DNA of 64,000 nucleotides from assembly GCA_934456435.1 (NCBI GenBank), contig CAKSHH010000005.1, positions 112,575 through 176,574 of the forward strand, read 5' to 3'. The translations under genes and the position numbers were made by a program. The notes below the pieces were generated by a model. It was given only the letters and a program-made list of their open reading frames with translations, did not search any database and was not told the origin of the DNA. The DNA comes from an uncultured Eubacteriales bacterium (GTDB lineage: Bacteria; Bacillota; Clostridia; Oscillospirales; Acutalibacteraceae). Below, one piece after another: positions 51,388 to 60,263 of the stretch; position 1 is the stretch's first letter, and every line of letters starts with the position of its first letter.

Positions 51388-52848
51388 TTATACGGATTGG
51401 CTTTTAATAAACTTCTGCACCTCTTCGAGGTCGGAATAGGGAACGTGCTCTCCCCTGATTTTCATATATTTTTCGCCGCCCTTGCCTGCAATAACAAGGA
51501 TATCACCCTTTTGCATATTGGAAAGAGCATAGCGTATAGCATCCTGTCTTTTGAGGATTATAATATATTTTCCGCCGACTTTTTTGACAAAGCCTGCAAT
51601 TTCTTCACAAATCTTCATCGGATCCTCAAATCCGGGATCCTCCGTCGTGAGTATCGAAAGGTCACATTCTTTTCCTGCAACGGTGCCCAATTCCTCACGC
51701 CGATGCTGAGTTCTCTCGCCGATTGCACCGTAGAGCGCGATGAGCCTGTTATGCGGATAGCCGTTGAGAGTACCGAGAATACTGTGCATACTCAGTCCAT
51801 TGTGCGCGAAATCAATTATGACGTCAAAATCATCGCTGACGTGCACGACCTCTACCCTGCCCGAAACCTTGAATCCTTTAAGTGCTTCTGAGCTTTTTCT
51901 GATGTCAATGCCGAGCGTTCTGCAAACCGCAAAAGCCGCAAGGACATTATATACGTTAAAGTAGCCTGGTATCGGAGCTTTAACATCGAACTCGCCGTCA
52001 CAGTCACGGCACTTAAAGGAAATTCCGAGAATGTCCTTTGACCTGAGAAGATTGACGTCAGAAGCGGTTATATCCGCCTCACCGAGTCCGTAAGTGATAA
52101 CATTGCAATCTGATCCTTTGAGCATATCCTCATAAGCAGGATCATCAACGTTGACCGCGGCATTTTTGCTTGATTTAAAGAGCAAAGCCTTGCTCTGCAT
52201 ATAGTCCTCGAATGTCGGGTGCTCGATCGTTCCGATATGATCGGGCGAAAGATTTGTAAACACGCCTGTTTCAAAATATATTCCGTCTGTGCGGTGCATT
52301 TTAAGACCGAGTGATGATGCTTCAATAACGCAGTATTTACAGCCGTCATTCAGCATCAGACGGAATAGCTTTTGCAATTCGTAGCTTTCGGGCGTTGTGT
52401 TCGCCGTTTCAAGTGTAACATCTCCGTACGATGCTCCGACTGTGCCGATAATTCCGCACTTCTCACCCGTAGATTCGATCAGCGTTTTTACAAGGTGCGC
52501 CGTGGTGGTCTTTCCCTTGGTTCCCGTAATGCCGATAATTTTCATTTTGTCGGCAGGATGCTCAAAGAAATTGACCGAAATCATCGCAAGCGTGCGGCGT
52601 GTGTTTTCGGTTATAATCTGAATACAATCCGTCGGAAGCTCAAGCTTTCTTTCCGTAAAGATACATCTGCAGCCCTGCTCGTATGCGCCGGCGGCAAATT
52701 TATGACCGTCAACAAGCGTTCCGACAAGGCAAACAAAGCAGTTATCTTTGCCTGCATTTTTTGAATTGTATGTAATATCCCGAATGTCGACATCCTTGAA
52801 ATTGTCGCAGACATATTCGACACCGCTGAGAATTTCACTTAAAAGCAT
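51388..52848 (-). CDS. murE: MurE-type UDP-MurNAc-tripeptide synthetase, altered amino-acid motif
   Basis: This 486-residue Mur ligase has ITGTKGKTTTAHLVKTL (ATP loop), YMQSKALLFKSSKNAAVNVDDP with the carbamylated Lys, and IIDFAHNGLSMHSIL. It adds the third amino acid to UDP-MurNAc-L-Ala-D-Glu. The specificity loop reads TEDPGFEDP instead of DNPRxEDP, so the Arg that holds meso-diaminopimelate is absent; GKGGEKY replaces GKGHE. Start ATG 52848 has GGAGG 5 bp upstream. It may be a paralogue of the main murE. Confidence 0.85.
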   Translation of the reverse strand: MLLSEILSGVEYVCDNFKDVDIRDITYNSKNAGKDNCFVCLVGTLVDGHKFAAGAYEQGCRCIFTERKLELPTDCIQIITENTRRTLAMISVNFFEHPADKMKIIGITGTKGKTTTAHLVKTLIESTGEKCGIIGTVGASYGDVTLETANTTPESYELQKLFRLMLNDGCKYCVIEASSLGLKMHRTDGIYFETGVFTNLSPDHIGTIEHPTFEDYMQSKALLFKSSKNAAVNVDDPAYEDMLKGSDCNVITYGLGEADITASDVNLLRSKDILGISFKCRDCDGEFDVKAPIPGYFNVYNVLAAFAVCRTLGIDIRKSSEALKGFKVSGRVEVVHVSDDFDVIIDFAHNGLSMHSILGTLNGYPHNRLIALYGAIGERTQHRREELGTVAGKECDLSILTTEDPGFEDPMKICEEIAGFVKKVGGKYIIILKRQDAIRYALSNMQKGDILVIAGKGGEKYMKIRGEHVPYSDLEEVQKFIKSQSV

Positions 52849-52927
52849 AGAAGCCTCCGGATTGTAAGTAATCTTAATACCATACCGCACAAATTACAGC
52901 GCACGCATTGCACGGTATTGCGTTAAA

Positions 52928-54163
52928 TTAAACAGCCTTTCTCAAAAGCGCGTCGGCAGGAATTTCCCTGTCGCACTCAAAGCTGACGGTCATCATCGGG
53001 TGAGGTGCTTTTTCAATCTTCTCCCCGTTTTCGTCCCTGAGGTCGGTAACTGTAACCTCGTAAGGCTCGACTCCGCGCTGAAGCACCTCCAGCTTTTCGC
53101 CCTCAAAAAATCGGTTTCTTTGGCGGCATATCACTCTGCCGTCCCAAGAGCCGATGACCTCAGCCATAACGCTCCAATCGCGTTTGTAGCCGCCGTCATA
53201 GTAAATCTGCGCGTTATCTCTCGGATGACCGAAGTAGAAGCCTGTGCAGTACTCGCGGCTGCTGATTTTATACATTTCGTCAACAACCCATTTTTCTGGT
53301 TTGTAATCGTCTGTCGGATTTTTAAGGTATCCGTCGATCGCCTGTCTGTATGCGTTTGTGATAACAGACGTATAATATGCGGACTTTGCACGGCCCTCAA
53401 TCTTAAAGCTTGATATTCCTGCCTTAACCATTTCGGGAATGTGCTCTATCATACACATATCCTTGGAATTGAAAATATATGTGCCGTTTTCGTCCTCATC
53501 AATCGGGAAATATTCGCCCTCACGGGTTTTCTCCATCAAACTGTACTGCCAGCGGCACGGCTGTGCACATTCTCCGCGGTTTGAATCGCGGTTGACAAGA
53601 TAGTTTGATAAAAGACATCTTCCCGAAAAGGAAACACACATTGCGCCGTGGACGAAGCACTCAATTTCCAATTCTTTCGGAGTTTTCGCCCTGAGAGTTG
53701 CTATGTCGTCAAGCGAAAGCTCTCTCGCCGTAACAATTCTCTTGGCACCCATATTGTACCACTCGTTAGCAGAAGCATAGTTTGTAATGCCTGCCTGAGT
53801 GGAAATATGAATATCAACATCGGGAGTGTACTTTTTTGCCAGCGTCATAACTCCGAGATCGGAAATTATAAACGCATCAACTCCTGTTTCTGCCGACTCC
53901 ATAAGAAAATCAGGCATTTTGTCGATTTCGTCATTTCTCGGAACGGTGTTGCAGGTCTGATAAACCTTAACGCCCTTTTTATGTGCGGCATCGACCGCTT
54001 TTTTTAGCTCCTCAGCGGAGAAATTCGCAGGCGCGGCGCGCATTGAAAATGCCGATCCGCCGACATATATCGCATCTGCTCCGAAATAGAGCGCACGCTG
54101 GAATCTTTCCGTATCTCCGGCAGGAGAAAGAAGCTCCGGAATTACCGTGTTTATATTACTCAT
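52928..54163 (-). CDS. Peptidase U32-family protein, TrhP-like tRNA hydroxylation factor
   Basis: This 411-residue protein has the U32 N-terminal PELLSPAGDTERFQRALYFGADAIYVG (given here as LLSPAGDTERFQRAL), the MCVSFSGRCLLSNYL cysteine motif, NRGECAQPCRWQY, and YYTSVITNAYRQAIDGY. TrhP proteins (YegQ family) hydroxylate tRNA U34 using prephenate. No peptidase activity is expected. It lies 6 bp after mltG, matching the order mltG-U32 of Bacillus. Confidence 0.9.
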   Translation of the reverse strand: MSNINTVIPELLSPAGDTERFQRALYFGADAIYVGGSAFSMRAAPANFSAEELKKAVDAAHKKGVKVYQTCNTVPRNDEIDKMPDFLMESAETGVDAFIISDLGVMTLAKKYTPDVDIHISTQAGITNYASANEWYNMGAKRIVTARELSLDDIATLRAKTPKELEIECFVHGAMCVSFSGRCLLSNYLVNRDSNRGECAQPCRWQYSLMEKTREGEYFPIDEDENGTYIFNSKDMCMIEHIPEMVKAGISSFKIEGRAKSAYYTSVITNAYRQAIDGYLKNPTDDYKPEKWVVDEMYKISSREYCTGFYFGHPRDNAQIYYDGGYKRDWSVMAEVIGSWDGRVICRQRNRFFEGEKLEVLQRGVEPYEVTVTDLRDENGEKIEKAPHPMMTVSFECDREIPADALLRKAV

Positions 54164-54169
54164 AAATTA

Positions 54170-55600
54170 TTAGTCCTCTGAAGAGCTGTTTGCCTTGATT
54201 ATAAGAACAAGGTTGTTCTTATGCTCCTTAAATGTGGAGGCTGTATAAATCTTGCCCGACTTGTCGTGAGCAAAGAAATAATAATCGGTATCGGCAGGAT
54301 AAAGTGCGGCTCTGATCGCATCGATTCCGGGGTTGCATATCGGTCCCGGAGGAAGACCTCTGACAGCGCTTGTGTCATAAGCGTTGTAGAAGATTGAGCC
54401 CTGAGCCTCACCGACATAAGGAGTTACATAGTTGCTGACATAAAGCGCCGTACTGTCACAGCCGAGCGTCGGGTAATCCGCCTGATCGTTCAAACGGTTG
54501 TGAAGAACCGAGGAAATAACCTTCATCTGATCCGAGTTCGCCGCTTCTTTCTGAATTATGGAAGCAATTGTAACGACCTCGTCCTTTGTGAGTCCGAGTT
54601 CCTTTGCACGCTTGTCGTATTCGTCCTCCCACTTTGACTCAAAGTTCTCAAGGAACTTGTTGATAACATAGTTCGGGTCGGCATCAACATAGAAATCGTA
54701 GGTATCAGGGAAAAGATAACCCTCAAGTTTCAAATAGCGCTTATCGTTGTTCTTAATTTCCGTGATGAAATCATAATTGTAATTTGCCGACTTCATAGCC
54801 GCAAGAACCTTTGCTGAATCACAGACCTCGTATTTTTCAAGCTTTTCAAGAATCTGCGAGACTGTCCAGCCCTCAGGGAAGCTGAGCGAAATTGAGTCCG
54901 CAGTAACAGGTGCAGCCATAATATCCTTGAGCATACCCTCAACGCCCATCTTGCTGTTGAGATAATACTGACCGCTCAGATATGTTTCGTCGTCAAATCC
55001 CCTGAACTTAGTGAAGAGCTTGCAGAAAAGCTTTCTTTTTATAAGTCCGTTATCTTTAAGTATGTCAATAATCTGACTGTAAGAGGAGTCGGCCGGTATC
55101 TCTACCGGCTTATTTTCCTCACTCCTGTTTATGGCGAGCATATCGCCGATACAGGTAATGCCGATGTAGGAAAGAAGAATCGTTGAAATAAGAATAAACG
55201 CAAGAAAGCCGACGGCTGCTTTGCCGCCTACCTTTTCGATATTTTTCTTTGTCTTGTTTTTCACTCTTTCGACAGCTTCTTTGTCCATGTGGATAAAGGG
55301 TTTGCCGTGATGCTCTTCCTTGTGCTCCGACTTGGGTTCGGTCTTTTCGTAATGAGTGTTGTGATGCTTCGGATAGTTCGAGAAATAGATTCCGCCCGAC
55401 TGTCCGCCGCTTTGAGCTTTCGGCTCCGTTTCCTGCGGCTCATCGATAAGAGATTCGTCAAGGTGGACGACAAATTTCTTTTTAGGCTTCGGCGGCTCGG
55501 AAAAACTGTCCGCATCCCTATCCCGTGTGATATTGGAATACTCTTCTATGAGCTTGTCAATATCGTAATCGGAATACTCTCTGCCGTTCTCGTCTTTCAT
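54170..55600 (-). CDS. mltG: Endolytic murein transglycosylase MltG
   Basis: This 476-residue protein has an acidic, proline-rich cytoplasmic head (1-125), one TM segment (about 132-158), and a YceG domain. The domain has LEGYLFPDTYDFY and VVTIASIIQKEAAN with the catalytic Glu, NDQADYPTLGCDSTALYV, and YDTSAVRGLPPGPICNPGID. It cuts nascent glycan strands to release the lipid anchor and so sets glycan length. It lies between the DJ-1 gene and the U32 gene. Confidence 0.94.
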   Translation of the reverse strand: MKDENGREYSDYDIDKLIEEYSNITRDRDADSFSEPPKPKKKFVVHLDESLIDEPQETEPKAQSGGQSGGIYFSNYPKHHNTHYEKTEPKSEHKEEHHGKPFIHMDKEAVERVKNKTKKNIEKVGGKAAVGFLAFILISTILLSYIGITCIGDMLAINRSEENKPVEIPADSSYSQIIDILKDNGLIKRKLFCKLFTKFRGFDDETYLSGQYYLNSKMGVEGMLKDIMAAPVTADSISLSFPEGWTVSQILEKLEKYEVCDSAKVLAAMKSANYNYDFITEIKNNDKRYLKLEGYLFPDTYDFYVDADPNYVINKFLENFESKWEDEYDKRAKELGLTKDEVVTIASIIQKEAANSDQMKVISSVLHNRLNDQADYPTLGCDSTALYVSNYVTPYVGEAQGSIFYNAYDTSAVRGLPPGPICNPGIDAIRAALYPADTDYYFFAHDKSGKIYTASTFKEHKNNLVLIIKANSSSED

Positions 55601-55618
55601 ATTCTTCCTCCTTCTTCT

Positions 55619-56164
55619 TTAATAAGGACATTGAAGAGATTGCTTTATCTTCGTTGCTTTGTATTCGTCAATCAAACATTCTACAATTTTTGCAGAAAAG
55701 TCAATGGCGGCACCCATTCCTTTTGCCGTGATAAACTTTGAATCACAGCAAACGAAATCATCGGATACCTCGGCACCGTCCAGTTCGTTTTCAAAACCGG
55801 GGAAGCAACACGCTTTCTTGCTCTTGAGCATACCGAGATGACCGAGTATCGACGGAGCGGCGCATATAGCGCAAACATATCTGTCGTTTTCGGCGCAGAA
55901 CCTCACGGTGCCGATAACGGTTTCGGATTTCTCAAGGTTGAGCGTGCCCGGCATTCCTCCCGGAAGCACAACAGCCCTCAGGTCATCGTCAAGCTTCACT
56001 TCGGATTCGTCAAGGTCACAGAAAACGGGAATGTTGTGCGCTCCCGTGATAAGCTTGCCGCCGACGCCGACGGTGCAAACCTCCAGCTCAGCCCTGCGAA
56101 GAAAATCAACGACCGTCAAGCCCTCAATTTCTTCAAAACCGTTTGCAAGAAAAACATAAATCAT
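55619..56164 (-). CDS. DJ-1/PfpI-family protein
   Basis: This 181-residue protein of the DJ-1 superfamily has YVFLANGFEEIEGLTVVDFLRRA (Glu in the nucleophile elbow partner), VVLPGGMPGTLNL, and YVCAICAAPSILGHLG with the reactive Cys. DJ-1-type members act as glyoxalases, deglycases or redox chaperones; no specific activity is assigned. It is followed by mltG 19 bp later. Confidence 0.88.
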   Translation of the reverse strand: MIYVFLANGFEEIEGLTVVDFLRRAELEVCTVGVGGKLITGAHNIPVFCDLDESEVKLDDDLRAVVLPGGMPGTLNLEKSETVIGTVRFCAENDRYVCAICAAPSILGHLGMLKSKKACCFPGFENELDGAEVSDDFVCCDSKFITAKGMGAAIDFSAKIVECLIDEYKATKIKQSLQCPY

Positions 56165-56175
56165 TTTGTTACCTC

Positions 56176-57018
56176 TCAGTCAAGATACATTCCTGCATAG
56201 AAAAATTCTTTACTGTTTATAAAAGCTTCGGCTTTCACCGAAACGGGAAAAAGCATACCACATTTAGTAGCTTTAACCCCAATATCTGTACTATTATACA
56301 CTAACGGAGTATGAATGTAAACATTTTCCGCATTTAATTTTTCAAATAAATTTGAATTATCTGTAAAAAAACTGTCTTTTTCGGCTAAAATCTCCTTAAA
56401 AAACAGATTTTTGCCTTTTTTATGCAAAAACGCCAAAAATCCGTTTTCACCGTCAGCGGAGTAGATTTTCCCTCCGCCGCGTATAAATTCGCGGACAACA
56501 TATTCGGTCGTCCCAGCGTCAAACGTGAAACTGTCAAGCCGTGAAAGCAGTTCTATCCGTCTCCTGCTTATTTCTGTGATATCGGTGCATTTGCCCGACA
56601 GCAAGCTTCCGCCGCCCGCGCCAAAGCAAATTTCAGAACACATCATCTTAGCAACAAATCCGAATCTTTCGTAATAGGAATACAGGCTTTCTTCGCCCGG
56701 AACAAGAAATATCAAATCAATTCCGCTGTCTCTGCAATAATTCTTTGCAAAAGAAATAAGCTCGCCCATAATTCCCCTGCCGCGATATTCTTTCAGTGTA
56801 CACGCCGCATAAATGTATTTGCACGAAAAATTGCAGACCCTTCCGTTGAGCAGAAAAAGAACCGAAACAAGTTTTCCGTTTTTTGTGGCGCCGACGCAGA
56901 TTTTGTCGGGACATTCGTCAAGAAAGAACTCTATATATTCCTTTTCATCGCCAAAAGCCTCCTGCCAGAGAGTGATTAAATTCTCCCTGTACTCGGCAAC
57001 ATTGATTATACCCGTCAC
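56176..57018 (-). CDS. GNAT N-acetyltransferase family protein (Eis-like architecture)
   Basis: This 280-residue protein has an N-terminal GNAT domain with YIYAACTLKEYRGRGIMGELI (acetyl-CoA-binding RGxG) and a second, degenerate GNAT-like half at the C-terminus. It is probably cytoplasmic. The substrate is unknown. It starts at GTG 57018, which overlaps the upstream stop (GTGA). With the DUF2156 gene it forms a pair inside the tmk-to-mltG operon. Confidence 0.82.
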   Translation of the reverse strand: MTGIINVAEYRENLITLWQEAFGDEKEYIEFFLDECPDKICVGATKNGKLVSVLFLLNGRVCNFSCKYIYAACTLKEYRGRGIMGELISFAKNYCRDSGIDLIFLVPGEESLYSYYERFGFVAKMMCSEICFGAGGGSLLSGKCTDITEISRRRIELLSRLDSFTFDAGTTEYVVREFIRGGGKIYSADGENGFLAFLHKKGKNLFFKEILAEKDSFFTDNSNLFEKLNAENVYIHTPLVYNSTDIGVKATKCGMLFPVSVKAEAFINSKEFFYAGMYLD

Positions 57019-57884
57019 TTTCTCACCGCCGTAAATTTTTCAACAAGGAACTCCGGATGATACGACAGTTTCGCGCTTCTAAGTCCCTCGGAGCCGACAT
57101 CATCCTCACGGTTAATATACTCGTATTGATTTAAAAGTCGGGAGGCAAATAAATTGTTTATCATCGGGTATGCCCCTCGTATATCGGAATACGCTTTCTC
57201 AAAATGAGTGACAAATGTGTTATCGTTGAGCCTTTCGCCGAACGTGAACGCAATAACCTCGCCGTCAATTCTGAGAACACCGCCGACACCGCCGATCTCT
57301 TCAAAATGTGCAAAGTTAAGGCGGAGAACCTCTCTCTCGTCCTCTATTCCCTCTCTGTCCTTTTCGACGTTGAGAGAATACCATTTCTCATTCATCGCAA
57401 TACAGTCATCAATATTGCCTCTGTTAAGCTCTTCAATGGTCCAGTTGAAATTCTTTTCAAAATATGAAATATGATTTCTCTTTGCGTGATATTTCTTTCC
57501 GCTCAAGGAAGCAAGATGCTCCTGCGAATAGACATAATCAAACGAATCCCTCTCGGACACGAACTCATATTTCCCCGGAAAAGTCTCTTCCAAAATATCC
57601 TTTTCTTTGGCCTCAAGGAAAGAAAACTTAGGAAAATCATATTCCTTGACAATAAATTTAAGAGCGTTTATATAATTGCTTCCTTTAGGGAAACAGAACG
57701 AATTATCATTATATAGACGTACAACAAGACAGTTTTCTATCTCGCCGATTCTGCCGTCGTAATATTTGCTCCATCCCATAAGATTACCAACCGAAAACTC
57801 ACAGCATAACGGCTGGCTTTCTTTCAGTTTTTCTTTCATCCACCTTATATCTTCAAAGGCGGGACGATGAAAGGAACAGCTCAT
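57015..57884 (-). CDS. DUF2156 (phosphatidylglycerol lysyltransferase-like GNAT) protein
   Basis: This 289-residue protein matches the soluble DUF2156 domain: SLSGKKYHAKRNHISYFEKN, VLRIDGEVIAFTFGERLNDNTFVTHFEKA and INNLFASRLLNQYEYINREDDVGSEGLRSAKLSYHP (read in part). MprF C-terminal domains have this fold and transfer amino acids from aminoacyl-tRNA, but no MprF TM domain is present. Function is unknown. It starts at ATG 57884, overlapping the tmk stop (ATGA), with GGAGG inside tmk. Confidence 0.82.
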   Translation of the reverse strand: MSCSFHRPAFEDIRWMKEKLKESQPLCCEFSVGNLMGWSKYYDGRIGEIENCLVVRLYNDNSFCFPKGSNYINALKFIVKEYDFPKFSFLEAKEKDILEETFPGKYEFVSERDSFDYVYSQEHLASLSGKKYHAKRNHISYFEKNFNWTIEELNRGNIDDCIAMNEKWYSLNVEKDREGIEDEREVLRLNFAHFEEIGGVGGVLRIDGEVIAFTFGERLNDNTFVTHFEKAYSDIRGAYPMINNLFASRLLNQYEYINREDDVGSEGLRSAKLSYHPEFLVEKFTAVRK

Positions 57885-58543
57885 AAAACCTCCTTGAAAA
57901 TTATACCGTATATTTCATTTCCTATATCCTCAATGGATCTCGGCTTGTCGCCGTCGTTGCATTTGATAATATACCAGCCCATTTTCTCGCCTGCATCAAG
58001 AGCGGCTTCACGACATTTATATAAATAATCAAGATTACTTTCGTGAATATCCTTTTTACTCTCATCACCGTGATATCTTTCGGACATCATTCGCTGAGAA
58101 ATTTCAATCGGCATATCAAGGTATATTACAGCGTCGGGTCTCGGAACACCGATAAGTCCGTATTCAAAATCTTCAAGCCACTTGAAAAATTCGGCTCGGT
58201 TTTCGCGGTCGATTTTCGTCGCCTGATGATAAGCATTCGATGTTGTGTATCTGTCGGAAATTATAATTCCGCCGTCGTCGTAGTATTTTTTCCACTTTGT
58301 CTTGTAATTGGCAAAACGGTCAACGGCATAAAATGCAGAGGCGGCGTATGCGTTCACGTCACCCGGATCCTTTCCGAAATCTCCTCTGAGATACATTTTT
58401 ACAAGTGCACTTGATTCGCTGTCGTAGTCGGGAAGCTTGATCTGATGCACAGCTCTGTCCTGAAGCTTATCCTTGAGTAACTCAATCTGTGTGGATTTTC
58501 CGCTTCCGTCAAGACCTTCAATAACAATCAGTTTTCCATTCAT
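57881..58543 (-). CDS. tmk: Thymidylate kinase
   Basis: This 220-residue enzyme has the P-loop VIEGLDGSGKSTQIELL and the DRY-type sequence IISDRYTTSNAYHQA, with the LID region SQRMMSERYHGD. It phosphorylates dTMP to dTDP for DNA synthesis. It is the first gene of the long minus run, with a TTGAAA-16-TATAAT promoter upstream and GGAGG before ATG 58543. Confidence 0.93.
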   Translation of the reverse strand: MNGKLIVIEGLDGSGKSTQIELLKDKLQDRAVHQIKLPDYDSESSALVKMYLRGDFGKDPGDVNAYAASAFYAVDRFANYKTKWKKYYDDGGIIISDRYTTSNAYHQATKIDRENRAEFFKWLEDFEYGLIGVPRPDAVIYLDMPIEISQRMMSERYHGDESKKDIHESNLDYLYKCREAALDAGEKMGWYIIKCNDGDKPRSIEDIGNEIYGIIFKEVL

Positions 58544-58562
58544 TACCGTTCACCTCCGAATT

Positions 58563-58590
58563 ATTATAACAATTTTTCAGAATTTTTCAA
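58563..58590 (-). promoter_or_regulatory. Sigma-A promoter for tmk
   Basis: The minus strand reads TTGAAA (58590-58585), 16 bp, TATAAT (58568-58563), about 20 bp before the start codon. Confidence 0.6.
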
Positions 58591-58634
58591 TTACAAATAG
58601 TTACAAAAAGAATTATTTGCCCTCAAACATAGCT

Positions 58635-58659
58635 AAAGGGGCGAAAAATCCGCCCCTTT
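58635..58659 (-). terminator. Hairpin downstream of gdhA
   Basis: AAAGGGGCG-aaaaatc-CGCCCCTTT is a 9-bp stem. On the minus strand it is not followed by a clear T-run, so it may end gdhA only partly or protect its 3' end. Confidence 0.55.
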
Positions 58660-58674
58660 TAACCGTTCTTATTT

Positions 58675-60018
58675 TTAGAAAATTCCCTGCTGCATCATCG
58701 CGTCGGCAATCTTGAGGAAGCCTGCAATGTTTGCACCGGCAACAAGATCATAGCCACAGCCGTATTCCTCGGCGGCAGCAACAGAATTGTTGTAAATGTT
58801 TTTCATTATTTCTCTGAGCTTTTCGTCAACCTCTTCGCTCGACCAGCTGTAACGCATTGAGTCCTGGCTCATTTCAAGCGCGGAAACCGCAACTCCGCCT
58901 GCGTTTACGGCTTTGGACGGTGCAACGACGACCTTTTCCTGAAGATAACCGAGTGCGTCATTCGTAGTCGGCATATTTGAAACCTCAATGTAATATTTGA
59001 CGCCGTTGTTTACGATCTTCATCGCATCCTCAAGGTCAACCTCGTTCTGGGTTGCGCACGGCATAATTATATCAGCCCTAACGCCCCACGGCCTTTCGCC
59101 CTCGTGATACTCTGCGCCGAATTTGTCCGCATAATCCTTGACCTTGCCGCTTCCGTGAGCGCGCATTTCAAGAAGATAATCAACCTTTTCTTCTGTTGCA
59201 ATTCCGTCAGGGTCATAGATATATCCGTCGGGACCCGAAATCGTTACAACCTTTGCTCCGAGCTGCGCCGCTTTCTTTGCAACGCCCCAGGCAACATTGC
59301 CGAAGCCCGAAATTGCTATTGTTTTGCCCTTGATCGTCTCACCGAAATGACCGAGAACCTCCTCGGCGTAATAAACCGCACCGTAGCCGGTAGCTTCGGG
59401 ACGAATACTTGATCCGCCGTAGCTCATTCCCTTACCTGTAAGAACGCCGTTTTCAAAAACGCCCTTGATGTGTCTGTACTGACCGTAAAGATAACCGATT
59501 TCACGTCCGCCGACTCCGATATCTCCCGCAGGAACGTCTATGTCGGGTCCGATGAATCTGTAAAGGTTGTTCATGAAAGCCTGGCAGAATCTCATTATTT
59601 CGCCGTCGGATTTTCCCGTCGGATCAAAGTCCGAGCCGCCCTTTGCTCCGCCTATCGGCAGACCGGTAAGACTGTTTTTGAATATCTGCTCAAAGCCGAG
59701 GAACTTAACAATACCCGAATAAACGCTTGAATGGAAACGAAGTCCGCCCTTGTACGGTCCTATCGAGCCGTTAAACTGACATCTGTAACCCTTGTTGACC
59801 TGAACCTTGCCGTTGTCGTCAACCCACGCAACGCGAAACGAAAACATACGCTCCGGCTCGACAAGTCTTTCAAGCAAGCCGTTCTTTTCGTATTCGGGAT
59901 GCTTCTTAACTACCGGTTCAATCGAGTTCAGCACCTCTTCAACCGTCTGAATAAACTCAGGCTCGGAAGCATTTTTCTCCCTGACCGACGCTATAACTCT
60001 TTCAATATACTCATTCAT
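58675..60018 (-). CDS. gdhA: NADP-type glutamate dehydrogenase
   Basis: This 447-residue hexameric enzyme has PYKGGLRFHSSVYSGIVKFLGFEQ, GLPIGGAKGGSDFDPTGKSDGE with the catalytic Lys/Asp region, DIGVGGREIGYLYGQYRH and the nucleotide motif AISGFGNVAWGVAKKA. It is of bacterial class I size and assimilates ammonia into glutamate. It is preceded by a perfect TTGACA-17-TATAAT promoter and AAGGAG. Confidence 0.96.
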   Translation of the reverse strand: MNEYIERVIASVREKNASEPEFIQTVEEVLNSIEPVVKKHPEYEKNGLLERLVEPERMFSFRVAWVDDNGKVQVNKGYRCQFNGSIGPYKGGLRFHSSVYSGIVKFLGFEQIFKNSLTGLPIGGAKGGSDFDPTGKSDGEIMRFCQAFMNNLYRFIGPDIDVPAGDIGVGGREIGYLYGQYRHIKGVFENGVLTGKGMSYGGSSIRPEATGYGAVYYAEEVLGHFGETIKGKTIAISGFGNVAWGVAKKAAQLGAKVVTISGPDGYIYDPDGIATEEKVDYLLEMRAHGSGKVKDYADKFGAEYHEGERPWGVRADIIMPCATQNEVDLEDAMKIVNNGVKYYIEVSNMPTTNDALGYLQEKVVVAPSKAVNAGGVAVSALEMSQDSMRYSWSSEEVDEKLREIMKNIYNNSVAAAEEYGCGYDLVAGANIAGFLKIADAMMQQGIF

Positions 60019-60060
60019 AGTTCTACACTCCTTGTCAAAGTTATTGCATAATACACTTAA

Positions 60061-60089
60061 ATTATAGTTTTTTCGTCTTTCAATGTCAA
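60061..60089 (-). promoter_or_regulatory. Sigma-A promoter of gdhA
   Basis: The minus strand reads TTGACA (60089-60084), 17 bp, TATAAT (60066-60061): a perfect consensus, in keeping with high expression. Confidence 0.75.
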
Positions 60090-60171
60090 TATTCTACAAG
60101 ACAAAATAACCAATTTCATTTGTGCGTTTTTGGTTAAAATAAATAAACAAAAATCGCTTATGTTATATTAT

Positions 60172-60205
60172 GTACGTTTTTTTGAAAAGTACGTTTTATT
60201 GTACG
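60172..60205 (+). promoter_or_regulatory. Iterated GTACG motifs upstream of the Y-family polymerase
   Basis: GTACG occurs at 60172-60176, 60189-60193 and 60201-60205, the first two continuing as GTACGTTTT. They sit just upstream of the -35 (60213) and may be an operator; no classic GAAC-N4-GTTC box is present. Confidence 0.4.
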
Positions 60206-60212
60206 CTAAAAT

Positions 60213-60241
60213 TTGATTTCCGACCCGATACGGTGTATAAT
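60213..60241 (+). promoter_or_regulatory. Promoter for the Y-family polymerase gene
   Basis: TTGATT (60213-60218), 17 bp, TATAAT (60236-60241), 22 bp before ATG 60264. Confidence 0.65.
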
Positions 60242-60263
60242 AACAATAAACGGAGGTGAAAAA

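Noticed and set aside
60108..60135. AACCAA/TTGGTT inverted repeat between gdhA and the polymerase gene
   Set aside because: The arms are only 6 bp with a 16-nt loop in AT-rich DNA, which is expected by chance.
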